Shown: in pieces, positions 1 to 6,214 of the stretch
How positions within the stretch are numbered: position 1 is the first letter of the stretch
How the letters are laid out: each line of letters starts with the position of its first letter
Origin: Kiloniellales bacterium
GTDB taxonomy: Bacteria; Pseudomonadota; Alphaproteobacteria; Kiloniellales; JAKSBE01
Reading direction: 5' to 3'
Assembly (NCBI GenBank): GCA_030067055.1
Contig: JASJAL010000395.1
Span: forward strand, 1 to 7,080
DNA length: 7,080 nt
Notes under the pieces: generated by a model
What the model saw: the letters and a program-made list of their open reading frames with translations, nothing else
Databases searched by the model: none
Told to the model about the DNA's origin: nothing
Program-made: the position numbers and the translations under genes

Positions 1-951
1 CACCGCATGCGCGGCGACGCCGCCCGGACCCGGCTGATCGGCCGCGAGCGCGGCTATCACGGCGTCGGCTTCGGCGGAATCTCGGTCGGCGGTATCGTCA
101 AGAACCGCATGTTCTTCGGGCCCCTGATCAATGGGGTCGACCACCTGCCCCACACCCACAACCTGGAGCACAACGCTTTCACCCGCGGCCAACCGGAATG
201 GGGCGTGCACCTGGCCGACGAGCTGGAGCGCCTGGTCGCCCTGCACGACGCCTCGACCATCGCCGCGGTGATCGTCGAGCCGGTCGCCGGCTCGACCGGT
301 GTCCTGGTCCCGCCGGTGGGCTACCTGCAGCGCCTGCGCGAGATCTGCAACAAGCACGGCATCTTGCTGATCTTCGATGAGGTCATCACCGGCTTCGGCC
401 GCCTCGGCAAGGGCTTCGCCACCGAGTACTTCGGCGTCGAGCCAGACCTCATCACCTGCGCCAAGGGCCTGACCAGCGGGACCATCCCGATGGGCGCGGT
501 GATCTGCCGCAAGGGCATCTACGAGACTTTCATCGATGCTGCGGACGCCAGCGGCGGCACCATCGAGCTGTTCCACGGCTACACCTACACCGGCCATCCC
601 GTGGCCGCCGCAGCCGGCTTGGCAACTCTGGAGGTCTACAAAGAGGAAGCCCTCTTCGACCGCGCGGCCGAGCTCTCAGGCTACTGGGAGAACGCCCTGC
701 ACAGCTTCAAGGACGCGCGTCACGTCATCGACATCCGCAACATCGGCATGATCGGCGCCATCGAACTGGAGCCCCGGCCCGGCAAGCCGACCGAGCGGGC
801 CTATGACGCCTTCGTCAAGTGCTTCGAAAAGGGCGTCCTGATCCGCGTCACCGGGGACATCATCGCCCTGTCACCGCCGCTGATCATAGAAAAGGCGCAG
901 ATCGACGAAATCTTCGAAACCCTGCGCGACGTCCTGCAGCATCTGGACTAA
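1..951 (+). CDS. Omega-amino acid (beta-alanine):pyruvate aminotransferase, class III, 5'-truncated by window edge
   Basis: This is a PLP enzyme expected to move the terminal amino group of beta-alanine or another omega-amino acid or amine to pyruvate, giving an aldehyde and L-alanine in the cytoplasm. The reading frame is open from base 1, so the ATG at 7 is internal. About 316 residues are visible of a family length near 440-450, so roughly 125 N-terminal residues lie upstream. Counting from the first codon, Tyr19-His20-Gly21 is the cofactor-stacking motif. The motif DEVITGFGR begins at Asp126, which binds the PLP ring nitrogen. Lys155 in CAKGLTSG is the Schiff-base lysine. HGYTYTGHP holds the phosphate-contacting Thr197. 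The sequence resembles Pseudomonas putida omega-amino acid:pyruvate aminotransferase closely (DHLPHT, ASTIAAVIVEP and LREIC blocks). The exact amine substrate cannot be read from sequence. The gene ends in TAA and is followed by an intrinsic terminator, so it is probably not cotranscribed with ald. Confidence 0.93.
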   Translation, partial: HRMRGDAARTRLIGRERGYHGVGFGGISVGGIVKNRMFFGPLINGVDHLPHTHNLEHNAFTRGQPEWGVHLADELERLVALHDASTIAAVIVEPVAGSTGVLVPPVGYLQRLREICNKHGILLIFDEVITGFGRLGKGFATEYFGVEPDLITCAKGLTSGTIPMGAVICRKGIYETFIDAADASGGTIELFHGYTYTGHPVAAAAGLATLEVYKEEALFDRAAELSGYWENALHSFKDARHVIDIRNIGMIGAIELEPRPGKPTERAYDAFVKCFEKGVLIRVTGDIIALSPPLIIEKAQIDEIFETLRDVLQHLD

Positions 952-954
952 GCC

Positions 955-968
955 GCGCCCGAGGGCGC
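955..968 (+). repeat. Short GC hairpin just after the aminotransferase stop codon
   Basis: GCGCC (955-959) and GGCGC (964-968) pair across a CGAG tetraloop only 3 bases after the TAA. It has no T tract of its own. It sits immediately upstream of the stronger terminator hairpin at 976-998, so it may protect the mRNA 3' end or assist termination. It may also be chance in GC-rich DNA. Confidence 0.4.
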
Positions 969-975
969 AGAGTGA

Positions 976-1005
976 GGGGTCGCCGCACCGGCGGCCCCTT
1001 ATTTT
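976..1005 (+). terminator. Rho-independent terminator of the aminotransferase gene
   Basis: GGGGTCGCCG (976-985) pairs with CGGCGGCCCC (989-998) over all ten positions, with a single G-T wobble and a 3-base CAC loop. The stem is followed directly by TTATTTT (999-1005). It lies 24 bases after the TAA of the aminotransferase and about 60 bases before the ald start. Transcription from the left is therefore expected to stop here, and ald should have its own promoter nearby. Confidence 0.85.
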
Positions 1006-1053
1006 GATCAGAACGAGAAAACCGTGCCGCCCGAAGCTGGCCGGCCGAGCCAA

Positions 1054-1065
1054 GGACAGGGAAGA
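1054..1065 (+). promoter_or_regulatory. Ribosome binding site for ald
   Basis: The purine-rich run GGACAGGGAAGA lies a few bases before the ATG at 1069. It supports that ATG over the in-frame GTG at 1024, which has no comparable sequence in front of it. Confidence 0.6.
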
Positions 1066-1068
1066 GTC

Positions 1069-2187
1069 ATGCTTGTTGGCGTTCCGAAGGAAGTGAAGAC
1101 CCACGAATACCGCGTCGGCCTGGTGCCGGCCTCGGTCCGCGAACTGGTCCACCACGGCCATCAGGTCCTGGTCGAGACCCAGGCCGGTGCCGGGATCGGC
1201 TTCACCGACGACGACTATCGCGCGGCCGGCGCCGAGATCGCCGGCGATGCCGGCGAAGTCTTCGCGAAGGCTGAGATGGTGGTCAAGGTCAAGGAGCCGC
1301 AGCCCGCCGAGTACGCGCAGCTGCGCGAGAACCAGGTCCTCTTCACGTACTTGCACCTCGCGCCCGATGAGGCTCAGACCAAGGGGCTAGTCGACTCAGG
1401 CTGCATCGCGGTGGCCTACGAGACCGTGACCAACAACCGCGGCGGCCTGCCCCTGCTGTCGCCGATGAGCGAGGTCGCTGGGCGGATGTCGGTCCAGGTC
1501 GGCGCCCATTGCCTGGAGAAGGAGCAGGGCGGCTCCGGCATGCTGCTGGGCGGCGTCCCCGGTGTGGCTGCGGCAAAGGTGGTGATCATCGGCGGCGGCG
1601 TCTCCGGCACCAACGCGGCGCGCATGGCCATGGGCATGGAGGCTCACGTCACGGTGATCGACAGGTCGCTGGACCGGCTCTACGCGCTCGACCTGCAGTT
1701 CGGCCCCATGCTGAACACCATCTACTCGACCGTCGACGCGATCGAGAGCCACTGCGTCGGCGCCGATCTGGTGATCGGCGCGGTTCTGGTTCCGGGCGCA
1801 GCGGCGCCCAAGCTGGTGACCCGCGAGATGATCCGCCAGATGCGGCCCGGCTCGGTCCTGGTCGACATCGCCATCGACCAGGGCGGCTGCTTCGAGACCT
1901 CGCGCGGCACCACCCACGCCGAGCCGACCTACGTCGAGGAAGGTTGCGTCCACTACTGCGTGACCAACATGCCCGGCGCCGTCGCCCGAACCTCGACCTT
2001 CGCGCTCAACAACGCCACCCTGCCCTTCGCCCTGGCCTTGGCCAACAAGGGGGTCCGCCGCGCCCTGCACGACGACCATCACCTCAAGCAGGGCCTCAAC
2101 GTCGCCCTCGGCAAGGTCACCTACAGGGCGGTCGCCGAGGCCCACGGCCTGGCCTACGCGGCACCGGAGGAGGTGCTGGGCCTCTAG
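1069..2187 (+). CDS. ald: Alanine dehydrogenase
   Basis: This cytoplasmic enzyme catalyses NAD-dependent oxidative deamination of L-alanine to pyruvate, ammonium and NADH (reversible). The protein has 372 residues, matching the usual length of about 370-378. From the ATG at 1069 the N-terminus reads [10 protein letters not shown], the family signature. Key residues fall at the positions known from characterised enzymes: Arg15 and Lys75 (pyruvate binding), His96 (catalysis), the Rossmann glycine motif GGGVSG at 175-180, Asp198 (NAD ribose) and Asp270 (catalysis). An in-frame GTG at 1024 would add 15 residues without homology, so I reject it. The preceding gene is closed off by a terminator. 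The gene ends tail to tail with the minus-strand hydrolase. Both aminotransferases in the window should produce alanine, so the likely local role is regenerating pyruvate from it. Such genes are often under Lrp/AsnC-type control, but no regulator is visible here. Confidence 0.97.
   Translation: MLVGVPKEVKTHEYRVGLVPASVRELVHHGHQVLVETQAGAGIGFTDDDYRAAGAEIAGDAGEVFAKAEMVVKVKEPQPAEYAQLRENQVLFTYLHLAPDEAQTKGLVDSGCIAVAYETVTNNRGGLPLLSPMSEVAGRMSVQVGAHCLEKEQGGSGMLLGGVPGVAAAKVVIIGGGVSGTNAARMAMGMEAHVTVIDRSLDRLYALDLQFGPMLNTIYSTVDAIESHCVGADLVIGAVLVPGAAAPKLVTREMIRQMRPGSVLVDIAIDQGGCFETSRGTTHAEPTYVEEGCVHYCVTNMPGAVARTSTFALNNATLPFALALANKGVRRALHDDHHLKQGLNVALGKVTYRAVAEAHGLAYAAPEEVLGL
2184..2187. other. Convergent stop-codon overlap (CTAG) between ald and the C45 hydrolase gene
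   Basis: The TAG of ald occupies 2185-2187 and the TAG of the minus-strand hydrolase occupies 2186-2184, so both stops share one CTAG. There is no intergenic space. Any transcription terminator for either gene must lie inside the other coding region, and the two transcripts should overlap antisense at their 3' ends. Confidence 0.9.
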
Positions 2188-3221
2188 ATCGTCATCTCGC
2201 CGCGATGGAGCGGCGGCTGTGCCGGATGGGAATGAACCTGCCAGGCCAGCTGCCGCTGCCCGATCTCGAAGACCGCCGTCGCCAGCGTAAAGCCGTCGTC
2301 CTCGGGCGGCTGTCCCTTGCGGCAGATCGGCAGCCCTGGACCGGCGGCGTCGGCAAGCACATCGCGCAGGCCGGCCGGACAGGGCTGCGCCTCTTCGATC
2401 AGCACATCGGCCCGCTGCTGGCGATCCCTCGAAGAGGGCGAAATCGACTGCGGCCTACCAGACAAGGCCTCGAAGACCAGATGGTTGGCGTGCGCACTGC
2501 GCCGGGACACCTCGCGGATTGCGCAGGCACCGCCCGGCGCCTCGACCGATAGCAGGCGTGCCTCGCCGGCCCGGGTCAGATTGTGATGAAAGCCGCCCGC
2601 CCGATCGCTCCGGCGGAGGATCGCCAGGGCTTCGTCCAGGGTCGCGGCGTCGAGAATGGCGCGGCAAACGATGTGCCGCGGCAGGCCGACCCTACTCTCC
2701 CAAGGCGCCAGGTGGTTTATGGTCTGGACCAGGCCGGCCGCGTTGAAGGCGAAGGTGTGGCCCGGCAGCATGCCTGGATAGGCGAAGCTGGTGAAGGCTT
2801 GGCCATGCTCCGGCCGGGCATCGATCAAGGCGCAGTGGCCGTCGAGCTCCCCGGCGCCGTCCTCGTTGTGGGCGAGGAGGCCGGTACCGTCCTCGGCACG
2901 CGCCAGCAGGCTGGTACAGCCCGGGTCGTCTTCTGCACCTGGCCCCGGCAGGTCGCCGCGGCAGTTCCAGATGAAGATCGGCTCGAAGGGCAGGCCGGCC
3001 CCGGCGGCGATGCCATCGATTTCCTTCATGTACTGCGGAAAGGCGGCGCGACCGATCGCTTCCAGCTGCGCGACGTGATCGCTGCCGGACCAGAGGCTCA
3101 GCAAGCTCCGGACGCTGTCCAGGCCGAGCACGACCTCCCGGATGGCCGGTGCCATCGCTGCACCCAGGGCCCGCCCGAGCGCGAAGGGATCGCCAGCGAT
3201 GCCGTGCCGGACGATGGTCAC
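2184..3221 (-). CDS. C45-family Ntn hydrolase/acyltransferase (acyl-CoA:6-aminopenicillanate acyltransferase-like)
   Basis: This 345-residue protein fits the C45 family, whose members self-cleave before a cysteine. The freed cysteine then acts as an N-terminal nucleophile that hydrolyses or transfers amide-linked acyl groups. Numbered from the GTG at 3221, the predicted nucleophile is Cys102 in DDPGCTS (codon 2918-2916), close to Cys103 of the fungal penicillin acyltransferase. Other family-like blocks are an early GxxxG stretch (about 16-20), LLAHNEDG (115-122), FNAAGLVQTINH (159-170), HANH (244-247) and a C-terminal ATAVFEIG stretch (314-321). I see no signal peptide, so it is probably cytoplasmic. 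The GTG at 3221 overlaps the TGA of the upstream oxidase gene as GTGA, implying translational coupling. A GTG at 3248 is an alternative start, adding 9 residues. The substrate is unknown. Coupling to a PuuB-like oxidase suggests a gamma-glutamyl amide, as hydrolysed by PuuD elsewhere, but this is inference. Confidence 0.85.
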   Translation of the reverse strand: MTIVRHGIAGDPFALGRALGAAMAPAIREVVLGLDSVRSLLSLWSGSDHVAQLEAIGRAAFPQYMKEIDGIAAGAGLPFEPIFIWNCRGDLPGPGAEDDPGCTSLLARAEDGTGLLAHNEDGAGELDGHCALIDARPEHGQAFTSFAYPGMLPGHTFAFNAAGLVQTINHLAPWESRVGLPRHIVCRAILDAATLDEALAILRRSDRAGGFHHNLTRAGEARLLSVEAPGGACAIREVSRRSAHANHLVFEALSGRPQSISPSSRDRQQRADVLIEEAQPCPAGLRDVLADAAGPGLPICRKGQPPEDDGFTLATAVFEIGQRQLAWQVHSHPAQPPLHRGEMTI

Positions 3222-4501
3222 GGCAGCAGGTCCCGCATCCGGTACCACAGCATTGCCAGCGCCAGGGTTGGCGTACGCAGAAGCCGGCCGCCGGGAAAGG
3301 TGGTGTGCGGCAATCTGGTAAAGAGGTCGAAGCGTTCGGCCTGCCCGGCGATGGCTTCGGCCATGACCTTCCCAGCGACCCCGGTGATCGCCACGCCCTG
3401 GCCGGAGAAGCCGTGGGCGAAATAGGTCGACTGGCCCAGACGGCCAAGGTGTGGCGTCCGCTCCATGGTGATCGCCACATAGCCGCCCCAGGCGAAGTCG
3501 AAGCCGACGTCCTCCAGCCCGGGGAAGACCTCCAACATGCTGCGGCGCATCGCTACCGACAGGTTGCGCGGCTCCAGCGTCGTGTAGCTGACCCGGCCGC
3601 CGAACAGCAGCCGGTGGTCCGCCGACAGACGGAAGTAATTGAGTACGAACTTGCAGTCGCAGACCGCCTCGTTGCGTGGAATCAGGCCGCGGGCCCGGCC
3701 CTCGCCCAGGACCTCGGTCGCGCCGATGTAGGTGCCGACCGGCATGATCTTGCGGCGGATCCGCGGCACCAGGTCGCCCAGGTAGGCGTTGCAGCAGAGC
3801 ACCAGAAAGCGGGCCCGCACCCGCCCGCGCTCCGTGGTCACCGAAGGCGCCGCAGCGGTTTCGAAGGCGACGACCCGGGAGTCCTCGTAGATCCGCGCCC
3901 CGGCCTCCTCCGCCGCCCGCGCCAGCCCCAGGCAGTAGTTCAGCGGGTGCAGGTGTCCGGCCCCGGCGTCGGTCATGCCGCCGAGGTAGCTATCGCTGTC
4001 GACGTGCCCGCGGAGTTCGTCCTTCTCGACGATCTCGGTCTTCCGGTAATCGTAGTCGCGCCGGTAGAGCTCCTGGGTGCGCTTGAGGTCGTCGAGCTGG
4101 CGCTGCTTCTCCGCCGCCAGGACCAGGCCCCAGGTGAGGTCGCAATCGATCTCGTGGCGCTCGACCCGCTCGCGGATGATCGCCTTGCTTTCCTCGCCGA
4201 GCGCCCAGAGCTTGCGGGCGTCGTCCGGCCCGACCCAATCCCGGATCCGCTCGATGCCGCAGGGAAAGTCGGTGTTGATCTGGCCGCCGTTGCGCCCCGA
4301 GGCGCCCCAGCCGACGCGCTCGGCCTCGAGCACGGCGACCTGGTAGCCTTTCTCGGCCAGATTGAGCGCCGTCGAGAGCCCGGTGAAGCCGCCGCCGACG
4401 ACACAGACATCGGCCTCGACCTCGCCCTCGAGGCTCGGCCGCGCGACGATTCCCTTCGCGCTCGCCAGATAGTAGGAGGGAACGTAGTCCTTGCCGCTCA
4501 T
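3218..4501 (-). CDS. puuB: FAD-dependent gamma-glutamylpolyamine oxidoreductase (PuuB-like)
   Basis: The predicted reaction is oxidation of the free amine of a gamma-glutamyl-amine (gamma-glutamylputrescine in E. coli) to the aldehyde, releasing ammonium and hydrogen peroxide. It acts in the cytoplasm. The 427-residue length matches E. coli PuuB (about 426), and similarity runs end to end. Near the N-terminus is SYYLASA (PuuB has SYYAASA). DVCVVGGGFTGLS (31-43) is the FAD Rossmann motif, Glu59 in VLEAERVG the ribose contact, and GASGRNGGQ (66-74) the DAO-family motif. HLHPLN (183-188), CCNAYLGD (236-243), HGFSGQGV (363-370) and LPHTTFPGGR (397-406) also match. I chose the ATG at 4501, preceded by AGGAGG at an unusually short 2-base spacing. 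A TTG at 4537 would add 12 unmatched residues. It is divergent from the puuA-like gene and overlaps the C45 hydrolase downstream. Other FAD amine or amino acid oxidases of the DAO family are the main alternative. Confidence 0.9.
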   Translation of the reverse strand: MSGKDYVPSYYLASAKGIVARPSLEGEVEADVCVVGGGFTGLSTALNLAEKGYQVAVLEAERVGWGASGRNGGQINTDFPCGIERIRDWVGPDDARKLWALGEESKAIIRERVERHEIDCDLTWGLVLAAEKQRQLDDLKRTQELYRRDYDYRKTEIVEKDELRGHVDSDSYLGGMTDAGAGHLHPLNYCLGLARAAEEAGARIYEDSRVVAFETAAAPSVTTERGRVRARFLVLCCNAYLGDLVPRIRRKIMPVGTYIGATEVLGEGRARGLIPRNEAVCDCKFVLNYFRLSADHRLLFGGRVSYTTLEPRNLSVAMRRSMLEVFPGLEDVGFDFAWGGYVAITMERTPHLGRLGQSTYFAHGFSGQGVAITGVAGKVMAEAIAGQAERFDLFTRLPHTTFPGGRLLRTPTLALAMLWYRMRDLLP

Positions 4502-4504
4502 GGC

Positions 4505-4510
4505 CTCCTG
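4505..4510 (-). promoter_or_regulatory. Ribosome binding site of the puuB-like gene, unusually close to the start codon
   Basis: On the minus strand AGGAGG is followed by only CC before the ATG at 4501. The core match is very strong but the 2-base spacing is below the usual 5-9. It still supports the 4501 start, because the alternative TTG at 4537 has no such sequence upstream. Confidence 0.55.
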
Positions 4511-4526
4511 GTACGGTGCAGCGCGC

Positions 4527-4543
4527 CGAAGCGTCAAGCTTCG
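4527..4543. repeat. Inverted repeat CGAAGC-N5-GCTTCG, candidate operator
   Basis: CGAAGC (4527-4532) and GCTTCG (4538-4543) are perfect 6-base arms around GTCAA. An outer pair, GCGCC (4523-4527) and GGCGC (4546-4550), extends the symmetry if a 3-base bulge (GAA, 4543-4545) is allowed. It lies 26-42 bases upstream of the puuB-like start. That position suits a repressor site or a 5' leader hairpin for that gene. It could be chance. Confidence 0.4.
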
Positions 4544-4616
4544 AAGGCGCTTGCCAGCCCGACGGGGGCCATGCTAGCGCTCCAGCTAAGTCCGAATGCC
4601 CGTCCCCAAGAATTCA

Positions 4617-4653
4617 GGAGTCCGTCCGAGTAGGACCGCCCGACCGGGACTCC
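4617..4653. repeat. Inverted repeat GGAGTCC/GGACTCC in the leader of the puuA-like gene
   Basis: GGAGTCC (4617-4623) and GGACTCC (4647-4653) are perfect 7-base arms separated by 23 bases. The right arm touches the weak purine run GAGAG (4654-4658) that serves as the likely ribosome binding site of the ATG at 4667. If transcribed it could form a leader hairpin affecting translation. Otherwise it could be a regulator-binding site. TCCGAG also recurs directly at 4625-4630 and 4651-4656. Confidence 0.35.
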
Positions 4654-4666
4654 GAGAGCAGCAAAC

Positions 4667-6010
4667 ATGAGCGCCATCGAAGATTTCCTCAAACAGCACA
4701 AGATCGAAGAGGTCGAGTGCCTCGTGCCCGACATGGCCGGAATTGCCCGCGGCAAGATCCTGCCCGCCGACCGCTTCATCAAAGGGATCCGCAGCAACGT
4801 CCTGCGCATCCCCGAGCAGATCTTCGTTCAGACCGTGACCGGTCGCTATCCCGAGGAGGACAGCGTCACCGACCCGGCCTCCCGGGACGTCTTCCTGACC
4901 CCGGACCCCGCGACGGTGCGGATCGTGCCCTGGTACGAGGAGCCGACGGCCCAGATCATTTGCGACGCCCGCTACTTCGACGGCACACCGGTCGAGTTCG
5001 CCTCGCGCAATGTTCTGCGCCGGGTTCTCGACCTCTACGCCGAGAAGGGCTGGCGGCCGATCGTCGCCCCGGAGCTGGAGTTCTTCCTGGTCGACGTCAA
5101 CACCGACCCGGACTACCCGCTGGAGCCGCCCGTCGGACGCAGCGGCCGCCGCGAGACCTCGCGTCAGTCCTACGGCGTCGATGCGGTCAACGAGTTCGAT
5201 CCGATCTTCGAGGACGTCTACGACTTCTGCGAGGTCCAGGGTATCGACATCGACACCCTGACCCACGAGGCGGGCTCGGCGCAGATGGAGATGAACTTCA
5301 ACCACGGCGACGCCATGGAGCTGGCCGACCAGACCTTCCTGTTCAAGCGCACGGTCCGCGAGGCCGGTCTGCGCCACAAGGTCTACGCCACCTTCATGGC
5401 CAAGCCGATGCAGGACGAGCCGGGCAGCTCGATGCACATTCACCAGAGCCTGCTCAACGCCAAGACCGGCCGCAACCTCTTCGCCCAGAGCAACGGCAAG
5501 AACACCAGCTTGTTCAACACCTATATCGGCGGCCTTCAGAAGCACGTGCCGGCGATGATGCCGCTGTTCGGTCCCAACGTGAACTCCTACCGGCGCTTGA
5601 TTCCCTTTTCCGATGCCCCGATCAACACCCACTGGGGCAACGACAACCGGACCGTCGGCCTGCGGGTGCCCCATTCCGATCCCGGCGCCCGCCGGGTCGA
5701 GAATCGGATCGCCGGCGCTGACGCCAATCCCTACCTGGCGATCGCCGCGACCCTGGCCTGCGGCTACATCGGGATGACCGAGAAGATCAAACCCCGGCCG
5801 CCGGTCGAGGGCAGCGCCTACCGCCTCGCCCACACCCTGCCGCGCACGCTCTACGATGCCCTGCAGCGCTTCACCGGCAGCCGGGCGATCAAGCCGGTGC
5901 TGGGCGAGGGCTTCATCGACGCCGTGGCCCTGGTCCGCTCGACCGAGCTCGAGGCCTACCAGCAGGTGATCTCGTCTTGGGAACGCGAGCACCTTTTGTT
6001 AAACGTATAG
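4667..6010 (+). CDS. puuA: Gamma-glutamylpolyamine synthetase, glutamine synthetase family (PuuA/SpuI type)
   Basis: It is predicted to ligate L-glutamate to an amine such as putrescine using ATP, the first step of the gamma-glutamylated polyamine pathway in the cytoplasm. The protein has 447 residues, the size of PuuA/SpuI-type enzymes. Glutamine synthetase active-site elements occur in order: ELE (136-138) with metal-binding glutamates, HEAGSAQMEMNF (200-211) with Glu201 and Glu208, the GSSMHIHQS loop (253-261) with the ATP/glutamate histidines, NSYRR (306-310), WGNDNRT (323-329) with Arg328, and RRVENR (342-347). The N-terminal beta-grasp domain contains DMAGIARGKIL (22-32). An in-frame stop at 4631 makes the ATG at 4667 the first practical start, with only weak GAGAG upstream. 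Its PuuB-like neighbour, transcribed divergently, argues for an amine substrate rather than ammonium. The exact amine (putrescine, spermidine, ethanolamine or another monoamine) is not determined. Confidence 0.92.
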   Translation: MSAIEDFLKQHKIEEVECLVPDMAGIARGKILPADRFIKGIRSNVLRIPEQIFVQTVTGRYPEEDSVTDPASRDVFLTPDPATVRIVPWYEEPTAQIICDARYFDGTPVEFASRNVLRRVLDLYAEKGWRPIVAPELEFFLVDVNTDPDYPLEPPVGRSGRRETSRQSYGVDAVNEFDPIFEDVYDFCEVQGIDIDTLTHEAGSAQMEMNFNHGDAMELADQTFLFKRTVREAGLRHKVYATFMAKPMQDEPGSSMHIHQSLLNAKTGRNLFAQSNGKNTSLFNTYIGGLQKHVPAMMPLFGPNVNSYRRLIPFSDAPINTHWGNDNRTVGLRVPHSDPGARRVENRIAGADANPYLAIAATLACGYIGMTEKIKPRPPVEGSAYRLAHTLPRTLYDALQRFTGSRAIKPVLGEGFIDAVALVRSTELEAYQQVISSWEREHLLLNV

Positions 6011-6032
6011 GTCGAGACTTGAGATTGGACCC

Positions 6033-6143
6033 ATGGTCGAGGCCACGCACAGAGAGATCCGCTTCGGGGCAAGCCCCGCATCGCAGCTCAGCCGCTACGC
6101 CGAGCTGATGATTCTCTGCGCCCGCATCGGCTTCAATCCCTGA
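6033..6143 (+). CDS. Doubtful 36-codon small ORF between puuA-like and spuC-like genes
   Basis: An ATG at 6033 opens 36 codons ending in TGA at 6141-6143, starting MVEATHREIRFGASP and ending ARIGFNP. Roughly four fifths of third positions are G or C, like the real genes nearby, but any frame in this DNA may show some bias. There is no clear ribosome binding site before the ATG. The frame stays open upstream into the end of the puuA-like gene. A GC hairpin (6065-6078) lies inside it. I do not recognise the product. It could be a small protein, a remnant of a lost gene, or chance. Confidence 0.25.
   Translation: MVEATHREIRFGASPASQLSRYAELMILCARIGFNP
6065..6078. repeat. Perfect hairpin CGGGG-CAAG-CCCCG downstream of the puuA-like gene
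   Basis: CGGGG (6065-6069) and CCCCG (6074-6078) form a 5-bp all-GC stem with a CAAG tetraloop, 54 bases after the puuA-like stop. No T run follows, so it is not a standard intrinsic terminator. It may stabilise the upstream mRNA or slow transcription into the next gene. Confidence 0.4.
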
Positions 6144-6159
6144 CGGCCGCTGGATCCTT

Positions 6160-6172
6160 GCCCGCTCCGGGC
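6160..6172 (+). repeat. Short hairpin before the spuC-like gene
   Basis: GCCCG (6160-6164) pairs with CGGGC (6168-6172) across CTC, followed by CCCGTTTA. The T stretch is too short for a confident terminator. It is a weak candidate for partial termination between the puuA-like and spuC-like genes. Confidence 0.25.
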
Positions 6173-6201
6173 CCCGTTTAGCTTCCAGCACAATGCCAGT
6201 C

Positions 6202-6207
6202 AGGAGA
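6202..6207 (+). promoter_or_regulatory. Ribosome binding site of the spuC-like aminotransferase
   Basis: AGGAGA lies 7 bases before the ATG at 6215, which is optimal spacing and fixes the start of the gene. Confidence 0.8.
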
Positions 6208-6214
6208 CGAGAAG

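Larger units (their letters stand above)
4502..4666. promoter_or_regulatory. Divergent control region between the puuB-like and puuA-like genes
   Basis: These 165 bases separate the two divergent start codons and must hold promoters for both directions unless transcripts start elsewhere. I see two inverted repeats (listed separately). A weak plus-strand promoter-like pair is TTGCCA (4551-4556) with TGCTAG (4572-4577), whose 15-base spacing is short. No convincing sigma-70 promoter stands out in this GC-rich DNA. Shared control of the two genes by one regulator is likely from the layout, but no regulator gene is in the window. Confidence 0.55.

Noticed and set aside
7..9. ATG at 7 as the start of the first aminotransferase
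   Set aside because: The frame is open to base 1, and the sequence there aligns to the middle of the N-terminal half of the family, so the gene begins upstream of the window.
1024..1068. GTG at 1024 as an extended start for alanine dehydrogenase
   Set aside because: It adds 15 residues absent from the family. With the ATG at 1069, all key residues fall at their standard numbers (Lys75, His96, Asp198, Asp270).
1509..2552. 347-codon plus-strand frame running through ald and into the hydrolase region
   Set aside because: The product is dominated by R, G and P and spans two real genes on opposite strands, so it is a frame shadow.
4508..4537. Minus-strand TTGACG (4537-4532) with TACCAG (4513-4508), 18 bases apart, as a sigma-70 promoter for the puuB-like gene
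   Set aside because: The -10 element would overlap the AGGAGG, and transcription would start at about the ATG, which conflicts with use of that ribosome binding site.
3149..4633. 494-codon open frame on the plus strand, antisense to the hydrolase and oxidase genes
   Set aside because: It lies opposite two genes with clear family motifs throughout, its own translation shows no recognisable domain, and long antisense frames are expected in GC-rich coding DNA.
4586..5992. 468-codon open frame on the minus strand, opposite the puuA-like gene
   Set aside because: The plus-strand protein carries the full set of glutamine synthetase motifs. The antisense product is low-complexity and rich in G, V, A and D, typical of a shadow frame.
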